Of a stretch of 64,000 nt of DNA, positions 17,366 to 24,613 are shown one piece after another. This DNA comes from Lachnospiraceae bacterium (GTDB taxonomy: Bacteria > Bacillota > Clostridia > Lachnospirales > Anaerotignaceae): positions 1-64,000 of the forward strand of contig JAHZEA010000001.1 in NCBI GenBank assembly GCA_019422065.1, read 5' to 3'. The notes under the pieces were generated by a model. The model was given only the letters and a program-made list of their open reading frames with translations, made no database searches and was not told the origin of the DNA. The stretch's first letter is position 1. Each line of letters starts with the position of its first letter. Made by a program: the position numbers and the translations under genes.

Positions 17366-17461
17366 AATTAAATTCTCCTTTTTCATTCATACTGTTTTAT
17401 AACCTTCGTTTGTTACAGGTATTATTATAAAAACCAAAAGTAAAATCCGATACCACGCTGT

Positions 17462-17478
17462 TGTTAAATGTATGTAAA
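17462..17478 (-). promoter_or_regulatory. Pho box of pstS
   Basis: On the minus strand TTTACA and TTAACA are separated by exactly 5 bases. The box lies about 32 bases upstream of the TATAAT at 17424-17429, a fitting place for PhoP activation. Confidence 0.6.
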
Positions 17479-17787
17479 AGAAAAAGTGTTTTGAGCATAA
17501 AAAGCACAAACAACAGTAAAATATGAACTTAAATTTTACATGACATTTTACAATTAAACCCAAATAATTAACAATAAACATGAAATTATACAAGTAATTA
17601 AGATATATTTTTACAACAGAAAATAATAATGTTTTAAATTTTACAAATGCAAATGCACACAAAATTCACAAATGAACAAATATTTTTGTGCAAAATGTAA
17701 TTGAATGTGTAATGTTCATGTGATAGCATGTATTCAAAACAATTTATCACACACCAGCAAATCTACCTCAAGTTAATCTAATCAAAT

Positions 17788-17801
17788 TTTTCGGCCGAAA
17801 A
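17788..17801 (+). promoter_or_regulatory. Palindrome upstream of nhaC
   Basis: A perfect 14-bp palindrome TTTTCGGCCGAAAA, extended by partial symmetry on both sides, lies 34 bases before the nhaC start. It could be an operator or a 5'-leader hairpin; I do not recognise the binding protein. Confidence 0.4.
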
Positions 17802-17834
17802 TTTGTTCATAAAAAAATAAAAGGAGGAAAATTC

Positions 17835-19379
17835 ATGTCAAAATTTTTAGATTTAATTACCCCCAGCAAAGAGCCAAAGGTTAAAAGAGCACCGACTTTC
17901 GGTGAGTCTATAACAGCCTTAATTATACTTATAGGCTTAATAGGTGTTGGTTATATAGGCTTTGGCTGGCCTGTTAACCCAATGCTTATGCTTGCTTCAT
18001 TAATATTTGTTTTTATGGGGTTCAGATGTGGCTGGACTTGGGAAGGGCTTCAAAATGCCATTGTTGAAAAATTCAAATCAGTTACAGTAATTATATTAAT
18101 GAACTTCCTTGTAGGCGGAACTATCGCTGCTTGTATTTTCTGCGGAACAATTCCTTATTTAATCTATTTAATATTTAAAGTAATAAATCCTAACCAAATT
18201 TATTTATGGTCTTTTATATCTTGCTGTATATTCTCTGTAGTAACAGGTACCAGCTGGACAACAGCCGGAACAATAGGTCTTGCAATGTTCGGTGCCGGCC
18301 TTGGTATGGGTGCTGACCCTGCTATACTTGTAGCTGCGGTAGTCAGCGGCGCAATATTCGGTGATAAACTTTCACCTATCAGCGAAACAACAATTCTTGC
18401 TCCTTTATGCGCCGGAACTACAGTTTATGAACATATTTACTCAATGCTTTACACCACAATACCAACAGCTATTATATGCGCTATATTCTTCTTTATCTGT
18501 GGCAGAAGCATGCCTGGCGGACAGGAACTTCCAGAGGTTGCAGTAACTGTTATGGAAGAATTATCCAGTCTTTTTAAATTCAGTCCAGTGGTACTTATAC
18601 CATTTTTACTTATTTTCTGTGGCTCAATTTTCAAATGGGGCAACATGCCTTCACTTTGTATAGCATCTTTTGCAGCAGTATTTGTTGCAATTTTCTATCA
18701 GCAGGCTAATATTTCAAATGTTTTAAACGCTTTTATGAGTGGTATGAATGTTTCATACCTTGGTGTTGAAGACTCATCCGTATTATCAAGCGCTACTCTT
18801 TCTATAGTTCAAAGAGGCGGCATGAGCGGTATGGGAAGCACAAACATTACTGTATGCTGTGGTTTCGTTTTAGCAGCCATTATGGGCGCTGTAGGTTTCC
18901 TTCAAACAGCATTTGCACCTATACTTAAACTCTGCAACGGCAAGAGAGTAAGGCTTATTGTATCAACACTCTTTACAGACTTTGTAATAATGAGCTGCGC
19001 TGGTTCTTCATACCCGGCACATATTATCGTATCTGAAATTTACAAGAGAGAATACTTTGAGCAAGGTCTTGACCCTAAAGTACTTTCACGTACACTTGAG
19101 GACGTAGGAACAATGTGTACACCACTTGTACCTTGGTGCGCATCAGGTGCTTACTATATAGGTCTTTTCGGTGTAGCAGCTTACGGTGTAGGCGGATACT
19201 GCAAGTACGCTTTAAACTGCTGGTTAAACCCTATAGCAGCTATAATTCTTGCAATTACAGGTATCGGTATGTTTAAGATGAGCGATGCAAAGAGGAAAAA
19301 ATTGCTTGAAGAGCTTGACGCTGAAGCTAGAAACGAAGGCGAAGTTGAGGCAGTTCGTGAAATTGCAGCAGAAGGCTGA
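17835..19379 (+). CDS. NhaC-family Na+/H+ antiporter
   Basis: This 514-residue inner-membrane protein has about 12 hydrophobic helices and matches the NhaC family: the GTSWTTAGTIG segment near residue 138, AIFGDKLSPISETT near 175 and a second-half GAYYIGLFGVAAYGVGGY. Such antiporters exchange sodium, or in some branches malate/lactate, for protons. An AAGGAGG precedes the ATG. It is the only rightward gene of the element; exporting the sodium brought in by the Na/Pi cotransporter would make physiological sense but is inference. Its 3' end lies about 100 bp inside the right att site. Confidence 0.87.
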   Translation: MSKFLDLITPSKEPKVKRAPTFGESITALIILIGLIGVGYIGFGWPVNPMLMLASLIFVFMGFRCGWTWEGLQNAIVEKFKSVTVIILMNFLVGGTIAACIFCGTIPYLIYLIFKVINPNQIYLWSFISCCIFSVVTGTSWTTAGTIGLAMFGAGLGMGADPAILVAAVVSGAIFGDKLSPISETTILAPLCAGTTVYEHIYSMLYTTIPTAIICAIFFFICGRSMPGGQELPEVAVTVMEELSSLFKFSPVVLIPFLLIFCGSIFKWGNMPSLCIASFAAVFVAIFYQQANISNVLNAFMSGMNVSYLGVEDSSVLSSATLSIVQRGGMSGMGSTNITVCCGFVLAAIMGAVGFLQTAFAPILKLCNGKRVRLIVSTLFTDFVIMSCAGSSYPAHIIVSEIYKREYFEQGLDPKVLSRTLEDVGTMCTPLVPWCASGAYYIGLFGVAAYGVGGYCKYALNCWLNPIAAIILAITGIGMFKMSDAKRKKLLEELDAEARNEGEVEAVREIAAEG

Positions 19380-19382
19380 TTT

Positions 19383-19637
19383 TTAATAGATTATCATTAA
19401 ACTTTTTCCCCGCAACAAAAAAAGGTCGTTTTTCCAATAGAAAAACGGCTTTTTTTTGAGTATTTTAAAATACGGCCCCCAGCCCCCGTGACCGGCGTCA
19501 ATAACAACAATGCGGTTATTAAGCGGCATATAAACAGCAGTGCTTTTTTTAACTGCCATAGAGTTTAGCACACCGGCACAGCAAACAGCCATTGACAGTA
19601 TAAAAACAAAAAACGCTTTTTTATTGTTTAAATTCAA
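19383..19637 (-). CDS. cwlD: CwlD 5' part (residues 1-53) reading into the element
   Basis: The gene starts at a TTG (19637) with AAGGGGGTG upstream. The product opens with a membrane anchor or signal (residues 8-28) and enters the amidase domain: RIVVIDAGHGGW, where His50 is the first zinc ligand. At Trp53 the sequence crosses the att core and then encodes 31 unrelated residues to a stop at 19383. Joined at the core to 6061 and downward, the frame continues as WDPGKTG and gives a 234-residue CwlD with His50, Glu65, His124 and Glu190, close to the 237 residues of B. subtilis CwlD. As it stands the 84-residue product cannot be active. Confidence 0.9.
   Translation of the reverse strand: MNLNNKKAFFVFILSMAVCCAGVLNSMAVKKSTAVYMPLNNRIVVIDAGHGGWGPYFKILKKKPFFYWKNDLFLLRGKSLMIIY
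19423..19458 (+). terminator. Terminator of nhaC
   Basis: Stem GTCGTTTTTC / GAAAAACGGC (19425-19434 with 19440-19449) followed by TTTTTTTT. It lies just inside the right att arm. Confidence 0.85.
19460..19500. other. Right attachment site of the 13.4-kb element
   Basis: The core CCCAG is at 19478-19482. The inner arm 19460-19479 reads GTATTTTAAAATACGGCCCC and is the inverted partner of 6062-6081. The outer side is cwlD codons for DAGHGG. The symmetric central dinucleotide is 19480-19481. Confidence 0.88.
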
Positions 19638-19687
19638 TTAAAAACACCCCCTTAAACCAATTTATTCAAAAATAAGGCTGCGTATTA

Positions 19688-19737
19688 TTGATTTTTTATT
19701 AACAGAGTTTTATAATTAAACTGTATTGTTGCAATAC
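19688..19737 (+). promoter_or_regulatory. Promoter and overlapping palindrome of the crotonase gene
   Basis: TTGATT (19688-19693), 17 bp, then TATAAT (19711-19716). The predicted start falls on a small inverted repeat GTATTG-TTG-CAATAC (19723-19737), which could be an operator or a 5' hairpin. Confidence 0.65.
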
Positions 19738-19765
19738 GGTACATATATAAAGGAGGACAAATCAA

Positions 19766-20558
19766 ATGAAATTACTTGAACTCAAAGACTCTATTAAGAA
19801 TCTTATTATCGAAGTAGAAGACGGTTGTTACAATGAACAGACCAAAAGCAAATGCTTTAAACACAGAAATGCTTCTTGAAATCGAAAGCGTTTTTAAATG
19901 CATGGCAGAAGACGACACAGTAAAAGGCGCTATTGTTACAGCTCCTGGTGAGAAATTCTTTGTTGCCGGCGCTGACATAAATGGTTTCCTTGCTCTTGAC
20001 GGTATGGGCGGAAGAACAGCTTCCAAACTTGCTCAGGACGCATTCCAGGCTATTGACGACCTTGAAAAACCTGTTATCGCAGCTGTTAACGGCTACGCTC
20101 TTGGCGGCGGAAACGAAATAGCTATGGCTTGTGATATAAGAATAGCTTCAACAAAGGCTATATTTGGTCAGCCAGAAGTTAACCTTGGCCTTATGCCTTG
20201 CTTCGGCGGCACACAGAGACTTCCAAGACTTGTAGGCTACGGCATTGCTAAAGAGCTTATATTCACAGCAAGAAACGTAGACGCTCAGGAAGCTTACAGA
20301 ATAGGTCTTGTTAACAAAGTAGTAGAGCCTGAAGAACTTCTTCCAGCTGCTAAAGAAATGATGAAAGTTATACTTTCAAAAGCTCCTTTAGCTATTGGCG
20401 CTTGCAAAGTAGCTATTAATAAAGGTAAAGACCTTGATATGGCTGATGGCCTTGAACTTGAAAGAAATCTTAACGGTCTTCTTTTCTCAACAGCTGATAA
20501 AAACGAAGGCGTTGGTGCTTTCATTGAAAAAAGAGCAGCTAAATTCTCTGGTAAATAA
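19766..20558 (+). pseudogene. crt: Crotonase / enoyl-CoA hydratase with a 5' frameshift
   Basis: The body (from 19833) encodes the crotonase fold: the oxyanion segment KFFVAGADI, YALGGGNEIAMACD with the first catalytic Glu, and GQPEVNLGLMPCFGGTQRL with the second. It hydrates crotonyl-CoA or dehydrates 3-hydroxybutyryl-CoA. The strong AAGGAGG and ATG at 19766 start a frame (KLLELKDSIKNLIIEVEDG) that is the expected N-terminus but runs off frame near 19811-19818 and stops at 19874. The ATG at 19833 has no ribosome site. One base too many, or two too few, around GACGGTTGTTAC explains it. It may be a true lesion or a sequencing error; about 262 residues if corrected. No other butyrate genes adjoin it. 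Confidence 0.75.
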
Positions 20559-20574
20559 GATATGTACCGCTTGC

Positions 20575-20605
20575 CACTCCGGATTATTCCGGAGTGCTTT
20601 TTTAT
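20575..20605 (+). terminator. Terminator of the crotonase gene
   Basis: Stem CACTCCGGA / TCCGGAGTG (20575-20583, 20588-20596) followed by a T run. Confidence 0.85.
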
Positions 20606-20612
20606 TTTTCTT

Positions 20613-21890
20613 TTATTCTTCTTTTTCGTTTTCTTCCTCAACCTTTTGTATGTCAGCACCAATGGCTTTAAGCTTCTGCTCAATATTGCTGTACCCACGC
20701 TCTATGTGGTAAATGTCACCTATTTCTGTACTGCCTTCTGCGGCTAAAGCCGTTATTATTAATGCTGCCCCTGCCCGTAAATCCGGTGCCTTAACTTTAG
20801 AGCCTGTGAGCTTTTTAACACCCTCTACCACGGCTACACGTCCATCTGTTTTTATGTCTGCACCCATGCGTTTCATTTCGGATGCCTGTAAAAACCTGTT
20901 TTCAAATACCGTTTCCGTAACCATGCTTGTACCTTTAGCTATTGTCATAATACTCATAAATATTGCCTGCATGTCTGTTGGAAAGCCCGGAAAAGGCATT
21001 GTCTTTATATTAAAAGCTTTTCTTTTGCCTACGGAATATACTCTTAAACCGTCCGGACTGTTTTCAACACACATGCCGCATTCCTCCAGCTTAGCTGCTG
21101 CCGGCTTTATATGACCATAAACCGCATTTTTAATTGTTATATCACCGTTTGTAATAGCTGCTGCCGCCATAAAAGTGCCTGCCTCTATTCTGTCTGGTAT
21201 TACGGTATGCTCCGCCCCATGAAGTTTTTTAACGCCTGTTACTTTTATTGTTCCGTTGCCCAAGCAAAAAACACCAGCGCCCATTTTGTTCATAAAATTA
21301 ATTAAGTCCATAATTTCCGGTTCAAGAGCTGCGTTTTCAATTACCGTAACACCTTCTGAAAGAGCCGCCGCCATTATAATGTTTTCCGTAGCACCTACGC
21401 TGGGAAAATCTAAATATATATGTCCGCCTTTAAGCTTATTGGCTTTTGCCTCAGCCGTTCCGTACTCCTGCTTTATTTTTGCCCCTAATTTTTCAAAGCC
21501 TTTTAAATGCAAATCAACAGGCCGGCTGCCTATAGGACATCCGCCGGGAAGCGGCAGTTTAACAAATCCATTGCGGGAAAGAAGGGGCCCCATAACAAGA
21601 AATGACGCCCGCATTTTAACAGCTTCGTTTTCTTCAGAAATATCACCGGCTGTATAGTCTGCTTTTATTGTAACTTCCTGAGTTATTTGGTTGTATTCAG
21701 CCTTGGCACCTGTTTTTTTTATAATATCCAAAAGTATAAATACATCACTTAATGGCGGAACACCTTTTATAACACATTGCTCATCTGTTAAAAGGCATGC
21801 GCAAAGTATTGGCAAAACAGCGTTTTTAGCTCCGCTTAATGTAACCTCGCCGCTTAAAGGTCCGCTTTTTTTCACAATAAATAAAGACAT
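20613..21890 (-). CDS. murA: UDP-N-acetylglucosamine 1-carboxyvinyltransferase MurA
   Basis: MurA transfers enolpyruvate from PEP to UDP-GlcNAc, the first committed step of peptidoglycan synthesis, in the cytoplasm. From the ATG at 21890 (AAGGGGGA upstream) it has 425 residues, normal for the family; a longer frame to 21989 would overlap the HD gene. Lys22-Asn23 in SGAKNAVLP and the catalytic Cys118 in GGCPIGSRPVD (target of fosfomycin) are present. The C-terminus ends in an acidic Glu/Lys tail. Firmicutes often have two MurA paralogues; which one this is cannot be told here. Confidence 0.93.
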   Translation of the reverse strand: MSLFIVKKSGPLSGEVTLSGAKNAVLPILCACLLTDEQCVIKGVPPLSDVFILLDIIKKTGAKAEYNQITQEVTIKADYTAGDISEENEAVKMRASFLVMGPLLSRNGFVKLPLPGGCPIGSRPVDLHLKGFEKLGAKIKQEYGTAEAKANKLKGGHIYLDFPSVGATENIIMAAALSEGVTVIENAALEPEIMDLINFMNKMGAGVFCLGNGTIKVTGVKKLHGAEHTVIPDRIEAGTFMAAAAITNGDITIKNAVYGHIKPAAAKLEECGMCVENSPDGLRVYSVGKRKAFNIKTMPFPGFPTDMQAIFMSIMTIAKGTSMVTETVFENRFLQASEMKRMGADIKTDGRVAVVEGVKKLTGSKVKAPDLRAGAALIITALAAEGSTEIGDIYHIERGYSNIEQKLKAIGADIQKVEEENEKEE

Positions 21891-21963
21891 ACTGAAAATC
21901 CCCCTTGACTGTTTTGATTTTAGTATGTCTTGTTTGATGTTTTTATATAAACTGAAATTAATG

Positions 21964-22461
21964 TTATTTGTTAAGTATAAGTTTGTCAAATAAACTTTTG
22001 CCTGTTTCAGTTACAAAATTTTCATTTTTAATATACTCTAAATCCACATTCGGCCCAAATTCACCTTCATCTATATTAACAATTAAATCCGCCTCTATAA
22101 TAATTCTAAGCAGTTTGTTATCCTTAATATTGTATGTATGGTGATGAGCTATTATATAGGTAATTTTTTCTATTTCTTCATTATTGAAACCGGCTTTTTC
22201 CAAAATAGGCACAGCCACTTCCGGGCCAAGCTGTTCCTGATAAATACCGGCTGAACTGTTAAAACGTTTTTCAGCCTCATGAATACCTATGTCATGAAGC
22301 AGAGATGCCGCTTTTACAATTAGTGCTTCATAATCACTTAAATTTTCACCACAGGCTATATACTCTGTCATTCCATAGACTTTTAAAGCATGATTTATTC
22401 TTTTTAAATCCGGCGCATTGTAATCTGTCAGCATTTTTAAAATTAATGGTATTTTTTTCAT
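21964..22461 (-). CDS. HD-domain phosphohydrolase
   Basis: A 165-residue cytoplasmic protein with an HD domain: HAL near residue 24, SLLHDIGIHEAE (the HD pair near 55) and AHHHTYN near 105, ending with a conserved Asp in EADLIVNID. Such small HD proteins hydrolyse phosphomonoesters or nucleotides; the substrate is unknown. GGGAG lies before the ATG. It is followed 73 bases later by murA, probably in one transcript. Confidence 0.8.
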   Translation of the reverse strand: MKKIPLILKMLTDYNAPDLKRINHALKVYGMTEYIACGENLSDYEALIVKAASLLHDIGIHEAEKRFNSSAGIYQEQLGPEVAVPILEKAGFNNEEIEKITYIIAHHHTYNIKDNKLLRIIIEADLIVNIDEGEFGPNVDLEYIKNENFVTETGKSLFDKLILNK

Positions 22462-22582
22462 ATTTTTCTCCCTTTTGCACTGTTTTTATTATTTGTTATA
22501 CTTTATATTCTTTTTTTGCGCAATATAAATTATATATATAATCAAAAATTTGTATTTTTTTTGTAGTAAAATTATTTATGCA

Positions 22583-22611
22583 TTGACACAGAAAGTTTAA
22601 GTTGATATAGT
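22583..22611 (+). promoter_or_regulatory. Promoter of the flavodiiron gene
   Basis: TTGACA (22583-22588), 17 bp, TATAGT (22606-22611). The leader is about 50 bases. Confidence 0.7.
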
Positions 22612-22666
22612 TAAGCCAAATGAATTAAAAATAAATATTACATTATGTATGGAGAGGAGAATTTCA

Positions 22667-23881
22667 ATGTATTGTGTAAGAAACATAACGGAAGATATTT
22701 ATTGGGTAGGCGCCAATGACAGACGTCTTTCACTTTTTGAGAACATCCATCCAATACCAAAAGGAGTATCATATAATTCATACCTTCTTTTAGACGACAG
22801 CACAGTTCTTTTTGATACAATCGACTGGTCATCATGCCGACAGTTTTTAGAAAATATAGAGCATGTTCTTAACGGCAGAAAACTTGATTATGTAGTTATT
22901 AACCATATGGAGCCTGACCATGGCGCATCACTTCAGGAAATACTTATCCGTTACCCAGAAGTAAAAATAATAAGCACACAAAAAGCTTTTATTTTAGCTA
23001 ATCAGTTCGGCTTCTGTACAGAAGGCCATGAGTGCATACCTGTTAAAGAAGGCGATACAATGTCATTTGGTAAACATAGCGTAACATTTTTAACAGCGCC
23101 TATGGTTCATTGGCCTGAGGTTATGGTTACATTTGACACAACAGCAGGTGTACTTTACTCAGCCGATGCTTTCGGTACATTCGGCGCACTTAACGGCAAG
23201 CTTTTTAACGACGAAATGGATTTCGACAGAGAGCTCCTTGGCGAAGCCCGCAGATACTATGCTAATATAGTAGGAAAATACGGCCCTCAGGTTCAGGCTC
23301 TCCTTAAAAAAGCTGCAGGTATAATGGACAAAATTAAATATATCTGCCCGCTTCATGGCCCGGTTTGGCGTTCAAACTTTGATTATATTGTAGATAAATA
23401 TAATAAATGGAGCCTTTATGAGCCGGAAGAAAAAGGCGTTATGATAGCATACGCTTCAATGTACGGCAATACAGAAGCAGCAGCTGAGGCATTAGCTACA
23501 GAGCTTGTTAAAAAAGGTATTACAAATGTAGCTTTATACGATGTATCAACAACACATGTATCAGAGCTTATGTCTGAGGCTTTCCGTCTTTCACATATAG
23601 TTTTAGCTTCTGTAACATATAATATGGGCATATACCCTGTAATGCATGACTTTATAGCAGACATGAAAGCCCTTAACTTACAAAAACGTACATTTGCTAT
23701 TATAGAAAATGGTTCTTGGGCATGCAATGTAGGCGGACTTATGCAAAAAGCAATAGAAAGCGACCTTAAAAACTGCACTGTTATTGAAGAACGCCTTACA
23801 CTTGCTTCTTCAATGCTTTGCAATAAAGCTCCAGAGCTTGATGTTCTCGCAGACGCTTTAGTTGATTCACTTAAAAAATAA
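22667..23881 (+). CDS. FprA-type flavodiiron protein
   Basis: This cytoplasmic enzyme reduces oxygen to water (or NO to N2O) and protects anaerobes. From the ATG at 22667 (GGAGAGGAG upstream) it has 404 residues. Residues 1-250 are a metallo-beta-lactamase domain with the diiron ligands HMEPDH near 80-85, a His in APMVHWPE, Asp in YSADAF and His in LHGPVW. Residues 255-400 are a flavodoxin domain with the FMN phosphate loop YASMYGNTEAA. There is no rubredoxin or NADH-reductase extension, so an external electron donor is needed. It is monocistronic. Confidence 0.93.
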   Translation: MYCVRNITEDIYWVGANDRRLSLFENIHPIPKGVSYNSYLLLDDSTVLFDTIDWSSCRQFLENIEHVLNGRKLDYVVINHMEPDHGASLQEILIRYPEVKIISTQKAFILANQFGFCTEGHECIPVKEGDTMSFGKHSVTFLTAPMVHWPEVMVTFDTTAGVLYSADAFGTFGALNGKLFNDEMDFDRELLGEARRYYANIVGKYGPQVQALLKKAAGIMDKIKYICPLHGPVWRSNFDYIVDKYNKWSLYEPEEKGVMIAYASMYGNTEAAAEALATELVKKGITNVALYDVSTTHVSELMSEAFRLSHIVLASVTYNMGIYPVMHDFIADMKALNLQKRTFAIIENGSWACNVGGLMQKAIESDLKNCTVIEERLTLASSMLCNKAPELDVLADALVDSLKK

Positions 23882-23896
23882 ATATTCATAATACAA

Positions 23897-23929
23897 AAAG
23901 CTGTGGGTTAAAATAATCCACAGCTTTTT
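23897..23929 (+). terminator. Terminator of the flavodiiron gene
   Basis: Stem AAAAGCTGTGG / CCACAGCTTTT with T run; it also faces the tRNA from the other side. Confidence 0.85.
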
Positions 23930-23934
23930 ATAAC

Positions 23935-24007
23935 CGCACCTTACAGGAATCGAACCTGCGGCCTTTCGGTCCGGAGCCGAACGCTCTATCCCCTGAGCTA
24001 AAGGTGC
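23935..24007 (-). tRNA. tRNA-Arg (anticodon CCG)
   Basis: A complete cloverleaf of 73 bases reads on the minus strand: acceptor GCACCTT / AAGGTGC, D-arm GCTC...GAGC, anticodon stem TTCGG / CCGAA with loop CTCCGGA, and T-arm GCAGG-TTCGATT-CCTGT. The anticodon CCG reads CGG. CCA is not encoded. Confidence 0.95.
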
Positions 24008-24017
24008 CCGTTTTTTA

Positions 24018-24046
24018 ATTTTAACTGTTTTTATCTTTTATGTCAA
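24018..24046 (-). promoter_or_regulatory. Promoter of tRNA-Arg
   Basis: TTGACA (24041-24046), 17 bp, TAAAAT (24018-24023) on the minus strand, ending about 10 bases before the tRNA. Confidence 0.75.
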
Positions 24047-24079
24047 TGATAAGTACCGGGCACCGTTTTTCAGCATAAT

Positions 24080-24493
24080 TTATATTCTTGCCTGCTGTAG
24101 GCTTCTTTCAACAGCCTGAAGTATAAGCTGGCTTGTTACCTCTGTATCACCTTCAGGCACATAACTCATTTCCTGCTCTTTTTTCAAATGTTTCTCTACA
24201 TCTTTTGCCGCACTTTCAAACAGCGGATAAAAAACAGGTATATCCTCGGAGCAGTTTGTAAGCTGCACCGACTTTATTTTAGTCTTGGATACTTTAACCT
24301 CCACCGTCATTTTGCCGTTATCAAGAACTATGTCCGAAGTATATGTACCGGGGTTGTAAACCTGTTTTTTGCTTTCCTGCGCTGAAAAAACAAAATATAC
24401 GGCTAAAAAAATAATAAGTACTCCCAGCACGGCAAATACGGCGGTTTTGACTATATCCTTAAACTTAAGTACCATAAATCTGTTAGCGCTCAT
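24080..24493 (-). CDS. Membrane-anchored FMN-binding-like protein
   Basis: A 137-residue protein starting at the ATG at 24493 with GGAGG seven bases upstream. Residues about 17-38 form one transmembrane helix; the rest, outside the cell, resembles the FMN_bind fold of electron-transfer subunits (NPGTYTSDIVLDNGKMTVEVKV, then a Thr/Ser-rich helix end TEVTSQLILQAV). The covalent FMN motif SGAT is not evident, so flavin attachment is doubtful. Function unknown. The tRNA lies 72 bases downstream with its own promoter. Confidence 0.55.
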   Translation of the reverse strand: MSANRFMVLKFKDIVKTAVFAVLGVLIIFLAVYFVFSAQESKKQVYNPGTYTSDIVLDNGKMTVEVKVSKTKIKSVQLTNCSEDIPVFYPLFESAAKDVEKHLKKEQEMSYVPEGDTEVTSQLILQAVERSLQQARI

Positions 24494-24559
24494 ATAAGTC
24501 CTCCAAAACACTTTATATAGCTATATTTATTTCCAATTAACGGTTTTATGCCTGTTATA

Positions 24560-24588
24560 TTGCAATAAATAATTATTTTTTATATTAT
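24560..24588 (+). promoter_or_regulatory. Promoter of addB
   Basis: TTGCAA (24560-24565), 17 bp, TATTAT (24583-24588), with GGAGGT just before the gene. Confidence 0.55.
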
Positions 24589-24613
24589 TAATATCAGTAA
24601 TGGAGGTGCTCTT

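Larger units (their letters stand above)
17366..17834. other. 469-bp divergent regulatory region between pstS and nhaC
   Basis: No gene is supported here. It holds a -10 TATAAT for pstS on the minus strand (17424-17429), a Pho box (17462-17478), several further ACA-rich repeats between 17530 and 17680, a palindrome before nhaC (17788-17801) and the nhaC ribosome site. A hydrophobic frame over 17387-17662 has no ribosome site and covers the pstS promoter. Confidence 0.6.
6061..19480. mobile_element. 13,420-bp serine-recombinase element inserted in cwlD, carrying a phosphate regulon
   Basis: The element spans the region between the two att cores. It contains a large serine recombinase ending 2 bases inside the left arm, a 43-residue upstream protein, a Na/Pi cotransporter, PhoR, PhoP, PhoU, PstB, PstA, PstC, a HAD phosphatase, PstS and an NhaC antiporter. 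Its two termini form a 42-bp imperfect palindrome if joined (20-bp arms, 2 mismatches, central TG in the cwlD sense), which is the expected shape of an attP. Joining the outer sides gives intact cwlD. There are no phage, conjugation or replication genes, and base composition and codon choice look like the flanks. Known family behaviour: large serine recombinases integrate and excise such DNA, and B. subtilis sigK/skin and spsM/SP-beta are precedents in sporulation genes. Confidence 0.87.

Noticed and set aside
17387..17662. A 91-codon hydrophobic reading frame upstream of pstS
   Set aside because: It has no ribosome site, is Phe/Leu/Cys-rich from AT-rich DNA, and covers the pstS -10 and Pho box.
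23990..24064. Repeat GGTGCCCG / CGGGCACC flanking the tRNA promoter as an att site
   Set aside because: It is an 8-base match of the tRNA 5' end only, with no integrase or element beside it.
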